Of a stretch of DNA of 64,000 nucleotides, positions 10,835-22,482 are shown piece after piece (position 1 is the stretch's first letter; each line of letters starts with the position of its first letter). The notes under the pieces are model-generated. The model saw only the letters and a program-made list of their open reading frames with translations. It made no database searches and had not been told where the DNA came from. This DNA comes from Turritopsis dohrnii. Its lineage: Eukaryota; Cnidaria; Hydrozoa; Anthoathecata; Oceaniidae. The stretch covers positions 558,001 to 622,000 of the forward strand of contig BQMF02000023.1 in assembly GCA_027922465.2 (NCBI GenBank), given 5' to 3'. The translations under genes and the position numbers were made by a program.

Positions 10835-13115
10835 TTACTAACTCGGAAATTTTATTTTGTTTTATTTTTTCAGAGTTACTAACTCGGAAATTTTATTTTG
10901 TTTTATTTTTCCCAATTTACTAACTCGGAAATTTTATTTTGTTTTATTTTTCCCGAGTTAGTAACTCGGAAATTTTATTCTTATAAAAAAATTTTATCTG
11001 CTATACGTTTTTAATTTTTAGTTTGCTTTATGTTTTTCGAGTTAGTGGCTAAAAACTAAATCACAAAATGACTTGAAATGAAAGTGAAATTAAAAGAGAG
11101 TTTCGGACCAAATTTTCAAACAATTCATTATGAGCCTAAATTTTCCAAAAAGAAAATTGAAAATTTGACTATGCTGGTTACGAATTTGCTATTTGTGCCT
11201 GAGGTGCACTTAATTTTCAAAGTGCTTCAGCTTCACATTCGCACTTGCATTGACTATGTATAGCATAACTACAAATGGGGACCTATATCAACGAAGTGAT
11301 ATATCATCACATTATATGTTATCACCAAATTGAAGGTGAAAAAAAAATCAAATAAAAAGTATTTTAGCACTGGAACTTAAACCACAAGGAAGGATAACAT
11401 TATAAGTTCACCAAATGATGCATACACTATAACGTGCTAAGAGTTATTAGTGGATAGAGATCTAATCTAATAGTGGCACTAATAGTTTGGGTGAAATAAA
11501 AGAAGAACAATGTTACTTTGATTTGGAAAACTTGTTTTTCTCATAGTTTACATGGTTTCTCTGTGCACGCAATCATTTCAAAAGCACACTCCATAACAAA
11601 TTGTTCTCATGGTCTATTTGTATCTGAACGGTTTTTAATTTCGAACTGCTATTGTTATAACACTGGAATAACTACGCAACATAAACAAGAAGACTTGTCT
11701 GAACGTTGAACAAAAGAAAGCAAGTTAACAAAATTCTACCATATTTTATTAAACAGTAAGATTGTTGCAAAGTTGTTTTCTTGTACTTGCATAGAAAAAC
11801 TATAAATACGAAAAACCGAAGAGTAACGAAATGAAAAAAAATAAGAAAAGAAAAAAAATAGAAACACTTATGGTACATCACAGCATTTCTCCTCTTCTCA
11901 GAATGCACACTTTCAAAATGTTTGTTCTTTTCCTTGTTAAAAGGGGGATTTAGAAAACACTCAATGTTACTGATATAACTTTACATATGCGAGTCAAAGT
12001 CACAAAGGTAAGCCACGACCTTTTAGTAATAACTTTTCCTCTCCGTTTAGTTTTGAATTCGCAGCATCTATATATGAGGGAGGAACAGCAAGATTACTCA
12101 TGAATGGCTTCTTGGAGATGCAATTCCATATTGCACAAAAATAAAACACTCGCTCCTTTGCAAATTGCTGCCCCACAGGAATGTATAACCCCTTGACGTA
12201 AATATAAAGTTTTCCGGCTGGCATTGTGCTTGCACATGTGCAGCATTTTGCCTCCTTTCTAGTTACTAGTTTTTCTGCATAAATTTTCATGAAGATATTT
12301 CTATATATTTAAATTAAAAATGCACATAAGAAGAACGACATGGTCGGGCAACATTTCAGTCGGTCACTAAAATCCTCGTTTATACTTCCCGAGCACACTT
12401 TTGAGCAACGTGTAAAAATTGACCCCCATCGATATTGTCACCCTTGATTTGAACTTAGTTTCTACTATCGAAGCACTTTTAGAATTTAGTGTCAATTTTT
12501 CCTAAAATGAACATTTTCACGAACGTCGAAGCACCTTTATAGTTTGCTCCTTTTTTGACTAAAAAAATTGCCAAAAAGCTGAACGATAACATCATCATGG
12601 AAATTGCTTATTATTGACGCCAGTTGAAGACTTACAAAAGTGTTTGGCAAATCTTCTTTCTTAACTAACAAAAAGCGATGATTGAAAAGAGAGACATATG
12701 TAAATCACAGTGGAGTTTATTTCCACCATCAATCAAATCTAACGAAAAGCTAATAAAAGCTAAATATTACTGTTATTGAGTTACTCCAAGTTTTAATTAA
12801 CTAAAAAAATAACTCTTAATACGCAACAGTGTATACATCATTTGTTGAACTTGAAGTGTTTCAAGTCATTTTGTGATTTAGTTTTTAGCCACTAACTCGA
12901 AAAACATAGCAGACAAAATTTTCCGAGTTACTAACTCGGGAATATTTTATAAGAATAAAATTTCCGAGTTAGTAACTCGGGAAAAATAAAACAAAATAAA
13001 ATTTCCGAGTTAGTAACTCGAGAAAAGTTAAAACTTAAAAATTTCCGAGTAACTCGGTTTGTGACGTCATAATGCGTAACTTGGTTTTGTAACTCGGTTT
13101 TGTAACTCGGGAATT
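10835..13115. mobile_element. Element D: transposon with arrays of GAGTTACTAACTCGG at both ends
   Basis: The left arm holds four tandem units of about 42 bases (10835-10985), each with TTACTAACTCGGAAATTTTA or a close variant. The right arm (about 12890-13115) holds the same palindromic motif inverted. Just inside, GAGTTAGTGGCTAAAAACTA (11040) is repeated inverted near 12895, giving arms that match over about 40 bases. The outer limits are not sharply defined and no target duplication was found. One conserved-looking minus-strand open frame lies inside (12000-12290). Confidence 0.65.
12000..12290 (-). CDS. Small cysteine-containing protein inside element D, function unknown
   Basis: A 96-residue open frame starting MKIYAEKLVTRK. 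It contains a CCTC group near residue 17, the segment GKLYIYVKGLYIPVGQQF, then FCAIWNC, so four to five cysteines could form a zinc site (CxxC followed by Cx4C). Composition is protein-like and unlike the surrounding AT-rich DNA. No family recognised for certain; it could be one exon of a larger transposon-encoded protein. It lies near the centre of element D and on the opposite strand from the small plus-strand frames there, which look random. Confidence 0.4.
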   Translation of the reverse strand: MKIYAEKLVTRKEAKCCTCASTMPAGKLYIYVKGLYIPVGQQFAKERVFYFCAIWNCISKKPFMSNLAVPPSYIDAANSKLNGEEKLLLKGRGLPL

Positions 13116-13336
13116 CCGAACCTCCATAAAAAGTGAACCGTAAAAGTTTCATGTAAAATACTTTGAAATAAAACTAACCGTCAGGTGAACTTTTCATCCA
13201 AAACCATACATTCGTTTGACTCAAAACACGGCCTTCCTGTACGTGATTGCAATGAATAAAGACAAATTAATAAAATCTCCGTAATGGAGGAGTTCTTTTT
13301 TTCCACTATGACGTAAACAAAAATTTCCTTTCCTTT

Positions 13337-13385
13337 CGAAGCAAGATAAACATTAAGATGACAAATACTAACAAATACGTATACA
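13337..13385 (-). repeat. LTR start, 3' copy
   Basis: Matches 18465-18513 base for base. It begins TG immediately after the G-rich tract at 13386-13416, the position expected of a 3' LTR following the polypurine tract. Confidence 0.65.
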
Positions 13386-13389
13386 TCCT

Positions 13390-13416
13390 CCCCCCCCCCC
13401 CCCCCCCCCCCCCCCC
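13390..13416 (-). repeat. 27-base C run (G run on coding strand) at the polypurine tract
   Basis: An uninterrupted run of 27 C on the plus strand. Read in the element's direction it is G27 followed by AGGA and then the LTR. Family knowledge: the polypurine tract primes plus-strand synthesis and must abut the 3' LTR. The run is probably an expanded tract; its exact length could be a sequencing artefact. Confidence 0.7.
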
Positions 13417-13502
13417 AAAATAACATGTTCTGAACCAACGGATGTCTATCGTTTAACATACTGTCCAGTCTCTGGCTCATAAATCTTGGTAGGCTGTCGA
13501 AT

Positions 13503-16500
13503 TCAAGTGGAACGACGGGGAGGAGTATTTTGGACAGGTTTTTCGACCTCAGGTGTGACTCCTTGGTTAGAAGGTGAAGATGGGGATGATTGAGGGCTGT
13601 CAGAAGAATCGTCGGGTCGGCGATCGACTTGTCGAGTCTGCAATGGCGTAAGGGGACCGGGGGTTGCTGTGTCAATGATCGGTTGGGTAGCTTGGGGGAG
13701 AGCCGGTGGTGTACTCCTTGAAGTAACTGGTGGAGCAAATTGTTGTGCTTGCGCTTGATCGTCATAGAATTGATGAGGTTCGAATTTCCTCAGAAAACGA
13801 CGGTTTCTGACAGTCAATCTCCCGGATTCTGATACCTTGACAACGTACTGGTCAAAGTCCAAGGTTTCCTTGATGATGCCACTCCGGTCCCATCTGGTTG
13901 GATTGTTCCCAGTTTGGTTTTGGATGAAGACGTTGTCTCCAACTTTGAGTGGACCCAGTGGACGTGATTGTTGGCTGAGCGTCTCGGTTGTCTTGAAATA
14001 GCGTTCCTTCAATGACTGTTCTTTGAGAGCCCAAGCTTCTTTCCAGCGGCGTGCGATATGAGGGTTATCGTAGGTTGACATTTCTTTAGAGATTCCTGGT
14101 AAACTGTCTGGTAGGCGTCTTCCAAAGACGACTTCAGCTGGAGATAGCTTGCATGTGGGGTCTGGAGTATTTCGCAGCATGAGAAGAGCACGGACCATGT
14201 TATCAGTATCCAAGCTGCCATTGGAGGAGATGTTTTTCATCAAGAGTCGTTTGGTACTTTTGACGGCAACTTCAGCTCGGCCATTCGACGATAGTAGGTA
14301 ACTCGATGACTTTTTGTGGTGGATTTTCCATGATAGGAAGAATGCTTCGGTGTTTTTCGCTGAGAATTCTGGTCCTCCATCACTCGAGACTTCACGAGGG
14401 ACACCGAATGTTGAAAAGAGCTCTCGTAGCGCAGTGCATAAGCCAGCAGAACCTGATTTGTCTGTGCCTTGGCGTATCTTTGAGACTTCTGTCCAACAAG
14501 ATAAACGATCAGCAGCAATTAGATAGTACCATCCCATGAATAGAAAATAGTCACAAGCAATCGCTTCAAATGGAGTTGATGGGATCATTGGTTCGTAGGG
14601 TGGTAGCTTTTGCTGTGTTGGGGCGATGCGGCTACAGTCAAGACAGCTGTCCCTGACGTTTTGAATGTCATTAGTGATGCTCGGCCAGTACACCTCAACC
14701 TTTGCTCTTTCGTTCATAGCTGACACTCCTTGATGGGCTGAGTGCAGCGATTGAAGCTTGTCTTTGCGGAGGGTCTGTGGGATGACGATACGGTTCTTGT
14801 ACAGGACAACCTCATCGATGACGTACAAATCATTACGGCACTTCCAAAAGTCTTGAAGGCTTGAAGGTAGGCTTTGTTTTGATAGTGGAAAGCCTGATGC
14901 GATGGTCTTGAGGAGATCTTGAATTTGGGAGTTTTTTTGGCTTTCCTTTTTGACCAGGTCCCAGGTGATGATGCAGACGTTCTCAGATGCGAGGGCGGCT
15001 AATTCGATCTCCATCGTGTCGAAGTCTTTGTCGTAGGTACATATCTTGTTGAGGATAGTATCATCTAAGACGGCATCATCGTCCAGCTTGGAAGGGTTAC
15101 GAGAGGTGGCATCCGAGAAGGTATTGTCTTTCCCAGGCTTGTGCATAATTGAGAATCTCCAAAGCAGAGTGCGTTGTTTTAGCTTTCGGAGACGTGGGTT
15201 TGTGATCTCGTCAAGGGTTCGGTCGCTGAACAGCTTTGTGAGAGGTTTGTGATCCGTAACAACAAGGAGTTGATCGCATCCTTGTGTGAAGTAGCGGGTT
15301 TGCTCCAGCGAATAAGCGATTGCCAGGGCCTCTCCCTCAACGAGTGCATACCGGGTTTCTTCAGGTCGTAGAAAACGAGAGCCGGCAAGGGTTATCTTCT
15401 ATCCATCGATGCAGCAGCCTGGATCTGGTTGAGCGCAGGTGCAGTGCTTCTGTGATAGGAAGAAGCTGATCCCGGTTTTGGACCAGTCTGGTCGAAGGCA
15501 AGTTGGGCGGTTTAGGTCGAAGATGATCACACCTTCCTTGATTGCATCAATAATGATCTCTTTGGACTGTTGGAATGCACGGTCAAGTTTTTCGTCCCAT
15601 TTGAATTGAATTTTGGGACTGAGAAGTGGCTTGAAGACGGCCATGACGGGACACGATTTGTTGTAGTGGCCGACCTGATTGATCAGCCCGAACCAGGAGC
15701 GAATGTCTGCAAGTTTCTTGGATGTTGGAAATTCTCTGATGGCGTTGATGTACTTCTCGAGTGGCTTTATTTCATTTGGAGTGATACAAAAACCTGCAAA
15801 GTTGACTGCCTTAGAGCAGAACTGAAATTTCGCTGCGTCTTGGTTAAAAATGATACCATTAGCGGGATTCGGAAAAATCATGTTTCGTTTACACGAAACT
15901 ATTTTTCTATAGATTTGTAGGGAATTGTATACAGCTTAGTAGAGTTGTTCGTGAATTTTTCCCTACAAAGTCATTAGAAACTTCACATCAACACTTGAAA
16001 TAAGCGTGTAAAGTAATGATGTTTCTTTTGATACCACAAAAGGCTTTAAATCTCTGAAGTACCGTTTTAGTAGAACAGTTTTAAAAGAATTCTCACAAGT
16101 AATTGATTTTTTTCGTGTAACGGGCTCGTCGAGTTTACGAATCTCCCTAATTGTTTCCACATAGAGTTATAAAGTCTATTACTCTCCACCAATGTTTTTC
16201 AAGATCACTATATTCATCCCACATAATAGTGTCATCTACACATTTTGACTTTCTCTCGATATCAGCAATGATTTCGTCAAATCTCCTGGAGTATCCATCT
16301 CCGCTTGCAATGAAGCCCTGTGACGCTACTTTGTAGCGGTAGCGTCCCCAGGGCGTTATAAAAGTCGTATAGTGTCTATCTTCAGGATGAATGGGTACTG
16401 AGTGGAAGCCGTTCCATGCATCGGTTACTGTCCTCCAAGTGTTTGAGGGTACGGCTTTAGCTTGCTGAAACGGGGGTTGTACGTGGTGCGTCTCACGGAG

Positions 16501-17350
16501 GCAATAAGCATTCAAAGGGGATAGATCGACTGTTCTTCTTGGCTTTCTGTCACCACGGCGGGCGAGTACCATTCTGTGGCACCATGCAGATGGTTCACCT
16601 ATCGGAACTTCTTCGATGACTGCGAGTGCAACATCCGCATCAAGTTGATTCTTGACTTCTTCTTGCCAATGGAGAGGAACGGACGGCGGTGTGTGAACTG
16701 CTGAAGGTGGAGCATCTGGTTTGACGTGAAGGCGAATAGAGGGTCCTGCCATCCCGGGTAGCTGTTGATGTTTATACTGATTGAATGTGGAAGAAGAATA
16801 GTGTTCTAACAACCAATTTCTCATTTTTGGGACGTTCTCTTCAGTGCGATCAAACGGTAACTTCTCTGGACGGGAGGGCGGCAAAGTACGTTCTAGACAC
16901 CCACATGGAGCGAGAGGACTGTCCAAGTGTTCTTTTTCATCAATGTTACAATTTTCTGACGCTGAGCCAATACGAGGGAAGTCTCTAGGAATTACGTGAA
17001 GTTGGACTAAAGCTTCCTTTGACAAATAAAATCGTTGTGTTCTCTGGCTCACATACGCCATAATAGCAGCCGATCTGAGTTCACCATTACTATCAGTGCC
17101 AGAAAGTCTAATAAGTATAGCTCCTGCAACGTCAATCTTTTCCTTGTTGGCAGCGTATAATGTGTGCTTAACAGGAATAAGATCAGTCTTCTTAAATCCA
17201 CATCTCAAAAAGTCTGAGAGGCCCCAAAGACAGGATTGGACTCCGGTGTCGGTTACTACGCATACATCACACGGCGTGATTTTTGGTGGAGGATGATTGA
17301 TCGCTTGATAGTCTGAAGTGTCGACGGATACTTTGAGTTTCAGTGTAGGG
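13503..17350 (-). pseudogene. Ty3/gypsy pol: protease, RT, RNase H, integrase
   Basis: Protease: VVTDTGVQ near 17240, with the DTG catalytic triplet. RT: LLEHYSSSTFN through SAWCHRMVLARR, the TDAWNGFHSVPI block and CVDDT for the catalytic Y/F-x-DD. RNase H: about 15400-15150, with LVVTDHKPLTKLF. Integrase: an HHCC-like zinc region (LHSAHQG ... CLDC) and DDE residues in CDYFLF, SSDGGPEF and NGRAEVAVK, followed by a proline/serine-rich tail to 13503. Breaks: a 289-base MITE sits inside RT (15861-16149), and an in-frame TAG follows CCIDG near 15393. Integrase itself is open for 547 codons. Confidence 0.85.
15861..16149 (-). mobile_element. MITE inserted in the gypsy RT (TAGGGAGATTCG family, copy 1)
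   Basis: On the minus strand it starts TAGGGAGATTCG and ends CGAATCCCGCT, imperfect inverted termini. A second inner inverted pair, TTACACGAAA, lies at 15889 and 16120. AAT flanks it on both sides (minus strand), and removing the element plus one AAT restores the RT reading LCGNN followed by GIIFNQ. Copy 2, in opposite orientation on the plus strand, is at 52311-53607. Confidence 0.75.
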
Positions 17351-17367
17351 TGCTGGATCGAGTGAGT

Positions 17368-18370
17368 TCATTTCCATCCTGATTCCGGTTCAAACAGCAT
17401 GTGGTCAAGAGGTTGCTGGGATGTGATACCTCCTATTGCAATGGCACCAGCGTAGGAGTCTTTTCCTTTGTCTTGTGACGAGTCACCTCCTTTTGACGGT
17501 TGTCTGGGACTGTTCTTTTGCCAGCAAGGGAGGCAGAATTTTCGTTCAATGAGCTTTTTGTGTCGTTTGCTCCATGAAAATTTATCAATCTCAGTACGGC
17601 AAGATTGACAGTTAACTTTTTCAGTCTCTCTCTTGCCAGCTTTTTTGCTTTGACGATAAGCTGAAATAGCATTATTTGATGAATGTCTATTTAACGCTTC
17701 ACGAGCCATCTCTTTGGCTTCAATAAACGAGACGGTCTCCTCCATTGAACTGTCGTCTAGCCAAGAACTTCTCGTTTTATTTCATCATCAGCAAGTCCCG
17801 ATATTAAGACATATTCACTATCACATCGGTAAAGTCTACTTACTGGTTACAGTTCAGGCCGGTACAGTCAGCGGTGTACGAGCAAGTGGCTGCTTTACCC
17901 TTAATACGGGCAAAGAATGTTCTAATGCTTTCACCATCACATTGTCGAATAGATAGTAAATCTGAACGACGTACACTTATGGCAACTGGAACAACAGCAA
18001 GCTTTTTGATAGCGTTTAAAAGTCCCTGTTCATTAGAGTTTATAACAATGTTCGAATTACCACGAATAAGATCATTTCCAAGGGCATCATCGCAGCATTG
18101 GAATAATTGCTGGGTGGTTTCGTTTACGGTCAACTGTGTTCCATTTTTGAAAAGGTTCTAGCGGGCTTGAAAAGCGTTCCAGGTTTCCTCGGTTGAACCT
18201 GCGGAAATGGTTGGGCGTGCCAGTTTTGGGGCTTTCTGTCTGTTGGCTGGTGGGGCTGCAATTCCGGTATGATCCTTGCAGTGAAGATTGAGGAGAGCTG
18301 CCGCGACTTGTGGATCAACATCTCCAGTTGAGTATGGACAATCTTCAATAGGGCAGTCAATTGAGGGCAT
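17368..18370 (-). pseudogene. Ty3/gypsy gag, frameshifted
   Basis: N-terminal piece MPSIDCPIEDCPYSTG with RPTISAGSTEETWNAFQAR (18370-18158). After a frame change comes TTQQLFQCCDDALGNDLIRG with the capsid-like IRTFFARIKGKAATC (18133-17840). Another break leads to the C-terminal EETVSFIEAKEMAREALN with a basic linker and a CxxC ... CLPC zinc-binding pair (17745-17368). The order matches gag of this gypsy group. At least two frameshifts prevent a full-length protein. Confidence 0.75.
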
Positions 18371-18464
18371 TTTTTCCAGATATGTGAGATACCAACAACA
18401 TGAACAAGTATGCTAATGTTTCATTAATTTTATTACTAATCAAACAATGTTGTTTGTATCTAAA

Positions 18465-18513
18465 CGAAGCAAGATAAACATTAAGATGACAAATACTAAC
18501 AAATACGTATACA
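18465..18513 (-). repeat. LTR start, 5' copy
   Basis: Identical to 13337-13385. The LTR seems to extend only to about 18395, where TGGTATC follows. At about 120 bases it is short for gypsy and may carry a deletion. Confidence 0.55.
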
Positions 18514-18730
18514 ATAACAGTGAATGGTATATTTCCAACTAAACAACTTATCTTATCAATAAAACAGTTTTCTCCTTCTATTTGAAATTGGAGAATCCAT
18601 AATGAGTTCATTCTACAGATAATCATATTTTTGATTCTTCAGCTATTTTTTGATTTAAAGTTTTGCATTAATCTTTTGTTCTGGTAAATTGGAAAAAAGC
18701 AAAAATCTTTTACAATTATGAAGTTTACTA

Positions 18731-20549
18731 CCTTAAGGGAAGAAATTTTGGCGGTGTTTTAATTTGGCGGTCGACAAAAAACCACCAATTTTCGGGAATT
18801 TAATTTGGCGGTTGAAGATTTTAATTAAATTTGGCAGGAATTAAATTTGGCGGATGCAGAATTTGATATAAACTTAACGTGAGAGAATTCAAGAAAAATC
18901 GATTATCTTACGACATAATGCATAGTTGTATTCTATTGTTTTAGTAATTACTGAATAGAGTTTTAGAGTCTATTCATTGTCAATAATAAAAGTATCAAAA
19001 GCACTTCTTTCAAAATCCAATTCATCTTCACCTTCCTATTCCGAATCTTCGTCATCATCATCTAAACGATCATTTACAAATTTTTCATTCAAACTTTCAC
19101 AACCATTAAGAGTGACGTCTACATCACTTGATTTCCCATTGTCACCAGGCAATGGAACTAACTTATCGAATGGGCCGATAGATGGTAACACTTGACTGTC
19201 ACCTTTAACTGCGTCATAAATACCCAAACGTTTCCATCCATTAATGATTACCTTAGAACCAGCTTCAGAAGTTATGTGATTATAGAATTCCATCAGCCAT
19301 TTAGCATGTAAGGGTTTGATCACGGTTAGATAAAACTTTATTTCAATATCTTCAACTTTCTTTCCATGAGCCAATGCATCCTCAACTTGTCTCCGGTACC
19401 AATCAGCAAATTTTCCCTTCATGTAGGACTTACAGTGGCCATTAACAGTTAAATCGAGTGGCTGAAACAAATGCATTATGTTATTTGGCACCTTAACCAA
19501 CCAGATATTATTTGTACTCAGCAAGGAAATAACTTCTTCGGTCATCTGGCCACGAAACACATCCATGATCAATATAGCCGCTTGGTTTGGTTTGACGTTG
19601 CTTATTGATGTATGGCAGAACGATTTCTTCGATTACTTTCACAGATTCCAGGGTATTACTAAAGTGCTTAGGGTTCGCACTTAAAGAAACATTATCAGGG
19701 AACTTGAATCTTGGAAGAGATTGGGTAGTTTTTCCACCATAAATTAGCTGCATCGGCAGAAAATTCCCTGTTAATGTTATAATAAATGTTCCTGTGATGC
19801 TTCTTTTATCTGTTGAGCCAGCTATAGAAACTGATTTGGATCCCTTCTTTGACAGACTTTGTCTTGCGACTGGTATATACTTTAAAGGTGTCTGATCAAG
19901 ATTGAGTATAAGGCTAGATGACACGTTATGCTCTTCAGTAAGTGCAACTATGTCATGGAGGTACACAAATTTTGCCTCTTCCTTTGCCCCTTCGGGTATT
20001 GCAACTTTCCCGGTCGTAGCCATTCGCTTTACAAAGCCCATTCTTTTGAACAGACTTTTTGCCCATGAAGAAGCATCTAAATCTAGATGTCCGCAGGTTA
20101 TGTTCCGGGTATCTAGCAATCAGTGCTTTAGCAGTAGCAATGGCAATGGCTGTTGAAATAATTCCTCCTTTACGTCTGGTTGCCAATAAATATCGTTGAA
20201 CCAATGCGTCAAGTGAACCCAACAAGAGTGGCCACCCTCGAGGAAGAACTGTCAAAGCATCTTTACGTTCCCGTTTCTCTTTCGAATCTTGTTGAATTTC
20301 TTTTTCGTAAAGATTTCTAAATCTTCGAACGGTGCTTTCGTTTAATGGACTTATTTTAGTCGTAAATTTTTTTGCGGCAGCTGCAGGGCCATTTTCAGAA
20401 GCATACTTTACGATCTGAAATCTTTGTTTGTCTGTCCATTTTATATATTTACTTCTCGAACTTTGTGAATTCTCAATAGTTTCGCTAACAGAATTGAAAT
20501 CAAGTGATCCCAAACCAGAACTTTTTTGAGATGTTGCATTAGCCGCCAT
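18731..20549 (-). pseudogene. DDE_1 (pogo/Tigger/Jerky-like) transposase, two frameshifts, with one element end
   Basis: Three overlapping frames form one transposase. The N-terminal part (20549-about 20100) starts MAANATSQKSSG with a helix-turn-helix region: YIKWTDKQRFQIVKYASENG, then AAAKKF and STVRRFRN. The middle (20119-19600) has LILNLDQTPLKYIPV, holding the first catalytic Asp. The C-terminal part (19572-19036) has IMDVFRGQ (second Asp) and HLFQPLDLTVNG (third Asp), then an acidic tail. Frame changes fall near 20110 and 19590. The low-coordinate end carries the element terminus TA then CCTTAAGGGAAGAAATTTTG with repeated AATTTGGCGG motifs (18731-18860). The other end was not found; the Helitron 3' end at 20620 may have interrupted it. 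Confidence 0.75.
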
Positions 20550-21256
20550 TGTTGAAGTAAGCTCTGCAAAAAAAAGAAATAAGGAGATTTGTAATACTAA
20601 AATATTAAAATATAAACTACTAGTAACCCGTGTAAAAAATTTTTACAGGTTTTAATCGATGTGAGCTGAATAGAGAGAAAGGCTTGGTATAATGAATTAA
20701 GTATAATAAGGTTCCTCAATTGTTTGGAATTGAAGTAGAAAGAACATTGTAGGAACTACTAATTGGCAAAGATCTAAACTAAGATGTAACAATTAAACTA
20801 AAAAAGATAACAGATTGACAACAGACATCTATTCTAAAATACATATTTACAATTATAATTTAATTAACAATTTAAAAAAATTCATGGTAGAAGTTACTTG
20901 TTCAAGTTCGATTTTCACTTTCGCGAGCAAAGACGACACTATTTCGGTTACAGACGGATCCAAATTCGGAATAACTTTTCGTATAAACGTGATCTCACAA
21001 CTTTATTGACTATATTGACACAAATTGATAGCAGCTTTTTAACTGATTTGTAAAAATCCATTCAGAATAAATAAAATAAATAAATAAATTAAATCAACTA
21101 TAAACTAATTCTACGCTGCAAGAAACATTATACTTATCTACAATGCGATGCGATGGTTCAATAACAAACGCTTGATAATAAAATTTATAACCTTTCATTG
21201 TAAGCCGTTTCTTATTATTCAATATTTTTATTATATTTTTTAGCAGGTTTTGTTTT

Positions 21257-22482
21257 TTATAATTTTTTGGTTTTTCCTCCTTTTTTGTAAATATAATCCG
21301 GTCGATCGCGCCCACCATTCCGGGCCCAGACCCGAAATGCTGCCTGGGATCTGGAGCCCGGATGGTCTTCTCTGTACCTTGCAAAATCGACGAAGGTCAG
21401 TTCTAAACAAAATCAATAAAAATTAATAGTTTACCGCGAATACAATAGATGGACGATGTTAGATTCTACAAATAAAATCTTACTGTTTTGACCATCGACA
21501 TCGAGATCTGAAAATATATCATATCTATTATGTACACGTGACTGATTAAAGAAGACAATTGAATCAACTAAGAAGTGTGTTGAAAAATAAAATCTATTCA
21601 AAAACTTACTACTTGCACTGCCCGAAGGCACACATTCTGGTATCGCCTTTCCAACATCTAAAAACGTATGGAACATAATACTTGAAGGAGTGTGAAGAAA
21701 GCATAATTATACATTCATTCAAAATAAGCATATTTGCACTCTTACTAATTGAAGTTGATGTATCGACATCCATTAGATCTGAAAAAAATACATTACTCAT
21801 CACTGCTTAAAGAATGAAACTGTTTTTATCGTATGTGTTGAAAAATATTGCATATAAATGAACATTGATTGAATAATAATGAAAACTCACTACTCGAGAC
21901 TTTATTCTTTTGAACATCTAAAACGTATAATACATCCATAACATGAAAGAAGGAGTCATTTGTATAAAAGACTTCAGGCAATATACAGATGTATATTTGT
22001 ATATAGAAAATAAAATTGAAGGGCACACAGAAATAATTATATCTAGCTATATGATGCTATTATTTAGAACGCTTACCAGCAGGTTTTCTTGATATGGGCT
22101 CTGCCCTTTTAACCATCCTTTTCGTTGCTAAAAAATAACATGTTTATGAATCAAACTAATGAAGAAACATTCAAATGACTTCCTTCAGGGTGTTCAAATG
22201 GGGACATAGAAAGGTAGTTATGCTTAAGTTGCATACCTGTTTTTTTGTTTTTTTTAAAATTCATCTAATTCTAAAAATAAAGCAGTCAAAACCATAAATG
22301 TATATTCTTTAATGAAAAAGTGGTGAAAGTGAATAAGGTAAACCTTACTTGCAACACATTCTTATTCGAATACTAAAATATAGGAGGAAGATATATTTAT
22401 TAGAATGCAAATAACTTAAATGCAATAGAAAATCACAGTTAAAAATGTACAACTTACTGAGGTCTTTGTTGGCTGCAGCCAT
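21257..22482 (-). CDS. Putative microexon gene: chain of small symmetric phase-1 exons, function unknown
   Basis: Proposed exons, minus strand: 22458-22482, 22349-22372, 22237-22270, 22077-22127, 21891-21917, 21746-21778, 21610-21657, 21484-21507, 21257-21402. Each is bordered by AG before and GT(A/G)AG or GTATG after. Exons 4-8 are 51, 27, 33, 48 and 24 bases, all multiples of three and all phase 1, so any can be skipped without losing frame. Reading opens at the ATG in exon 3 (22264) or at the ATG in exon 1 (22482, MAAANKDL) spliced straight to exon 4, and stays open to the stop at 21257, giving about 118 residues by the exon 3 route. Including exons 2 or 3 after exon 1 would stop translation. 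Exons 5+6 and 7+8, with their introns, look like a tandem duplication about 265 bases apart: two similar exon starts, ATGTTC/ATGTTGG and ATCTaATGGATGTCGAT/ATCTCGATGTCGAT. No domain recognised. The last exon is markedly GC-rich (21295-21400). It lies between Helitron helicase and 3' hairpin. Confidence 0.5.

Larger units (their letters stand above)
13150..18513 (-). mobile_element. Inactivated Ty3/gypsy LTR retrotransposon
   Basis: Order on the minus strand: LTR start (18513), gag, protease, RT, RNase H, integrase, polypurine tract, LTR. A 49-base direct repeat beginning TGTATACGTATTTGTTAG occurs at 18465-18513 and 13337-13385 and marks the two LTR starts. Beyond those 49 bases the LTRs are not visibly similar, so at least one is rearranged. 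A TGGTATC at 18388-18394 could be the primer-binding site (it fits the 3' end of initiator tRNA-Met). Gag has frameshifts, pol has an in-frame stop and RT carries a MITE, so the copy is dead. Confidence 0.8.

Noticed and set aside
13181..13765. 194-residue minus-strand frame over the gypsy 3' end
   Set aside because: It overlaps the proline-rich integrase tail in another frame and reads a glycine run from the C27 tract.
22349..22482. Exons 1-2-3 read through as the coding start of the microexon gene
   Set aside because: Exon 1 joined to exon 2 or exon 3 runs into stops within a few codons; only exon 1 to exon 4, or a start inside exon 3, stays open.
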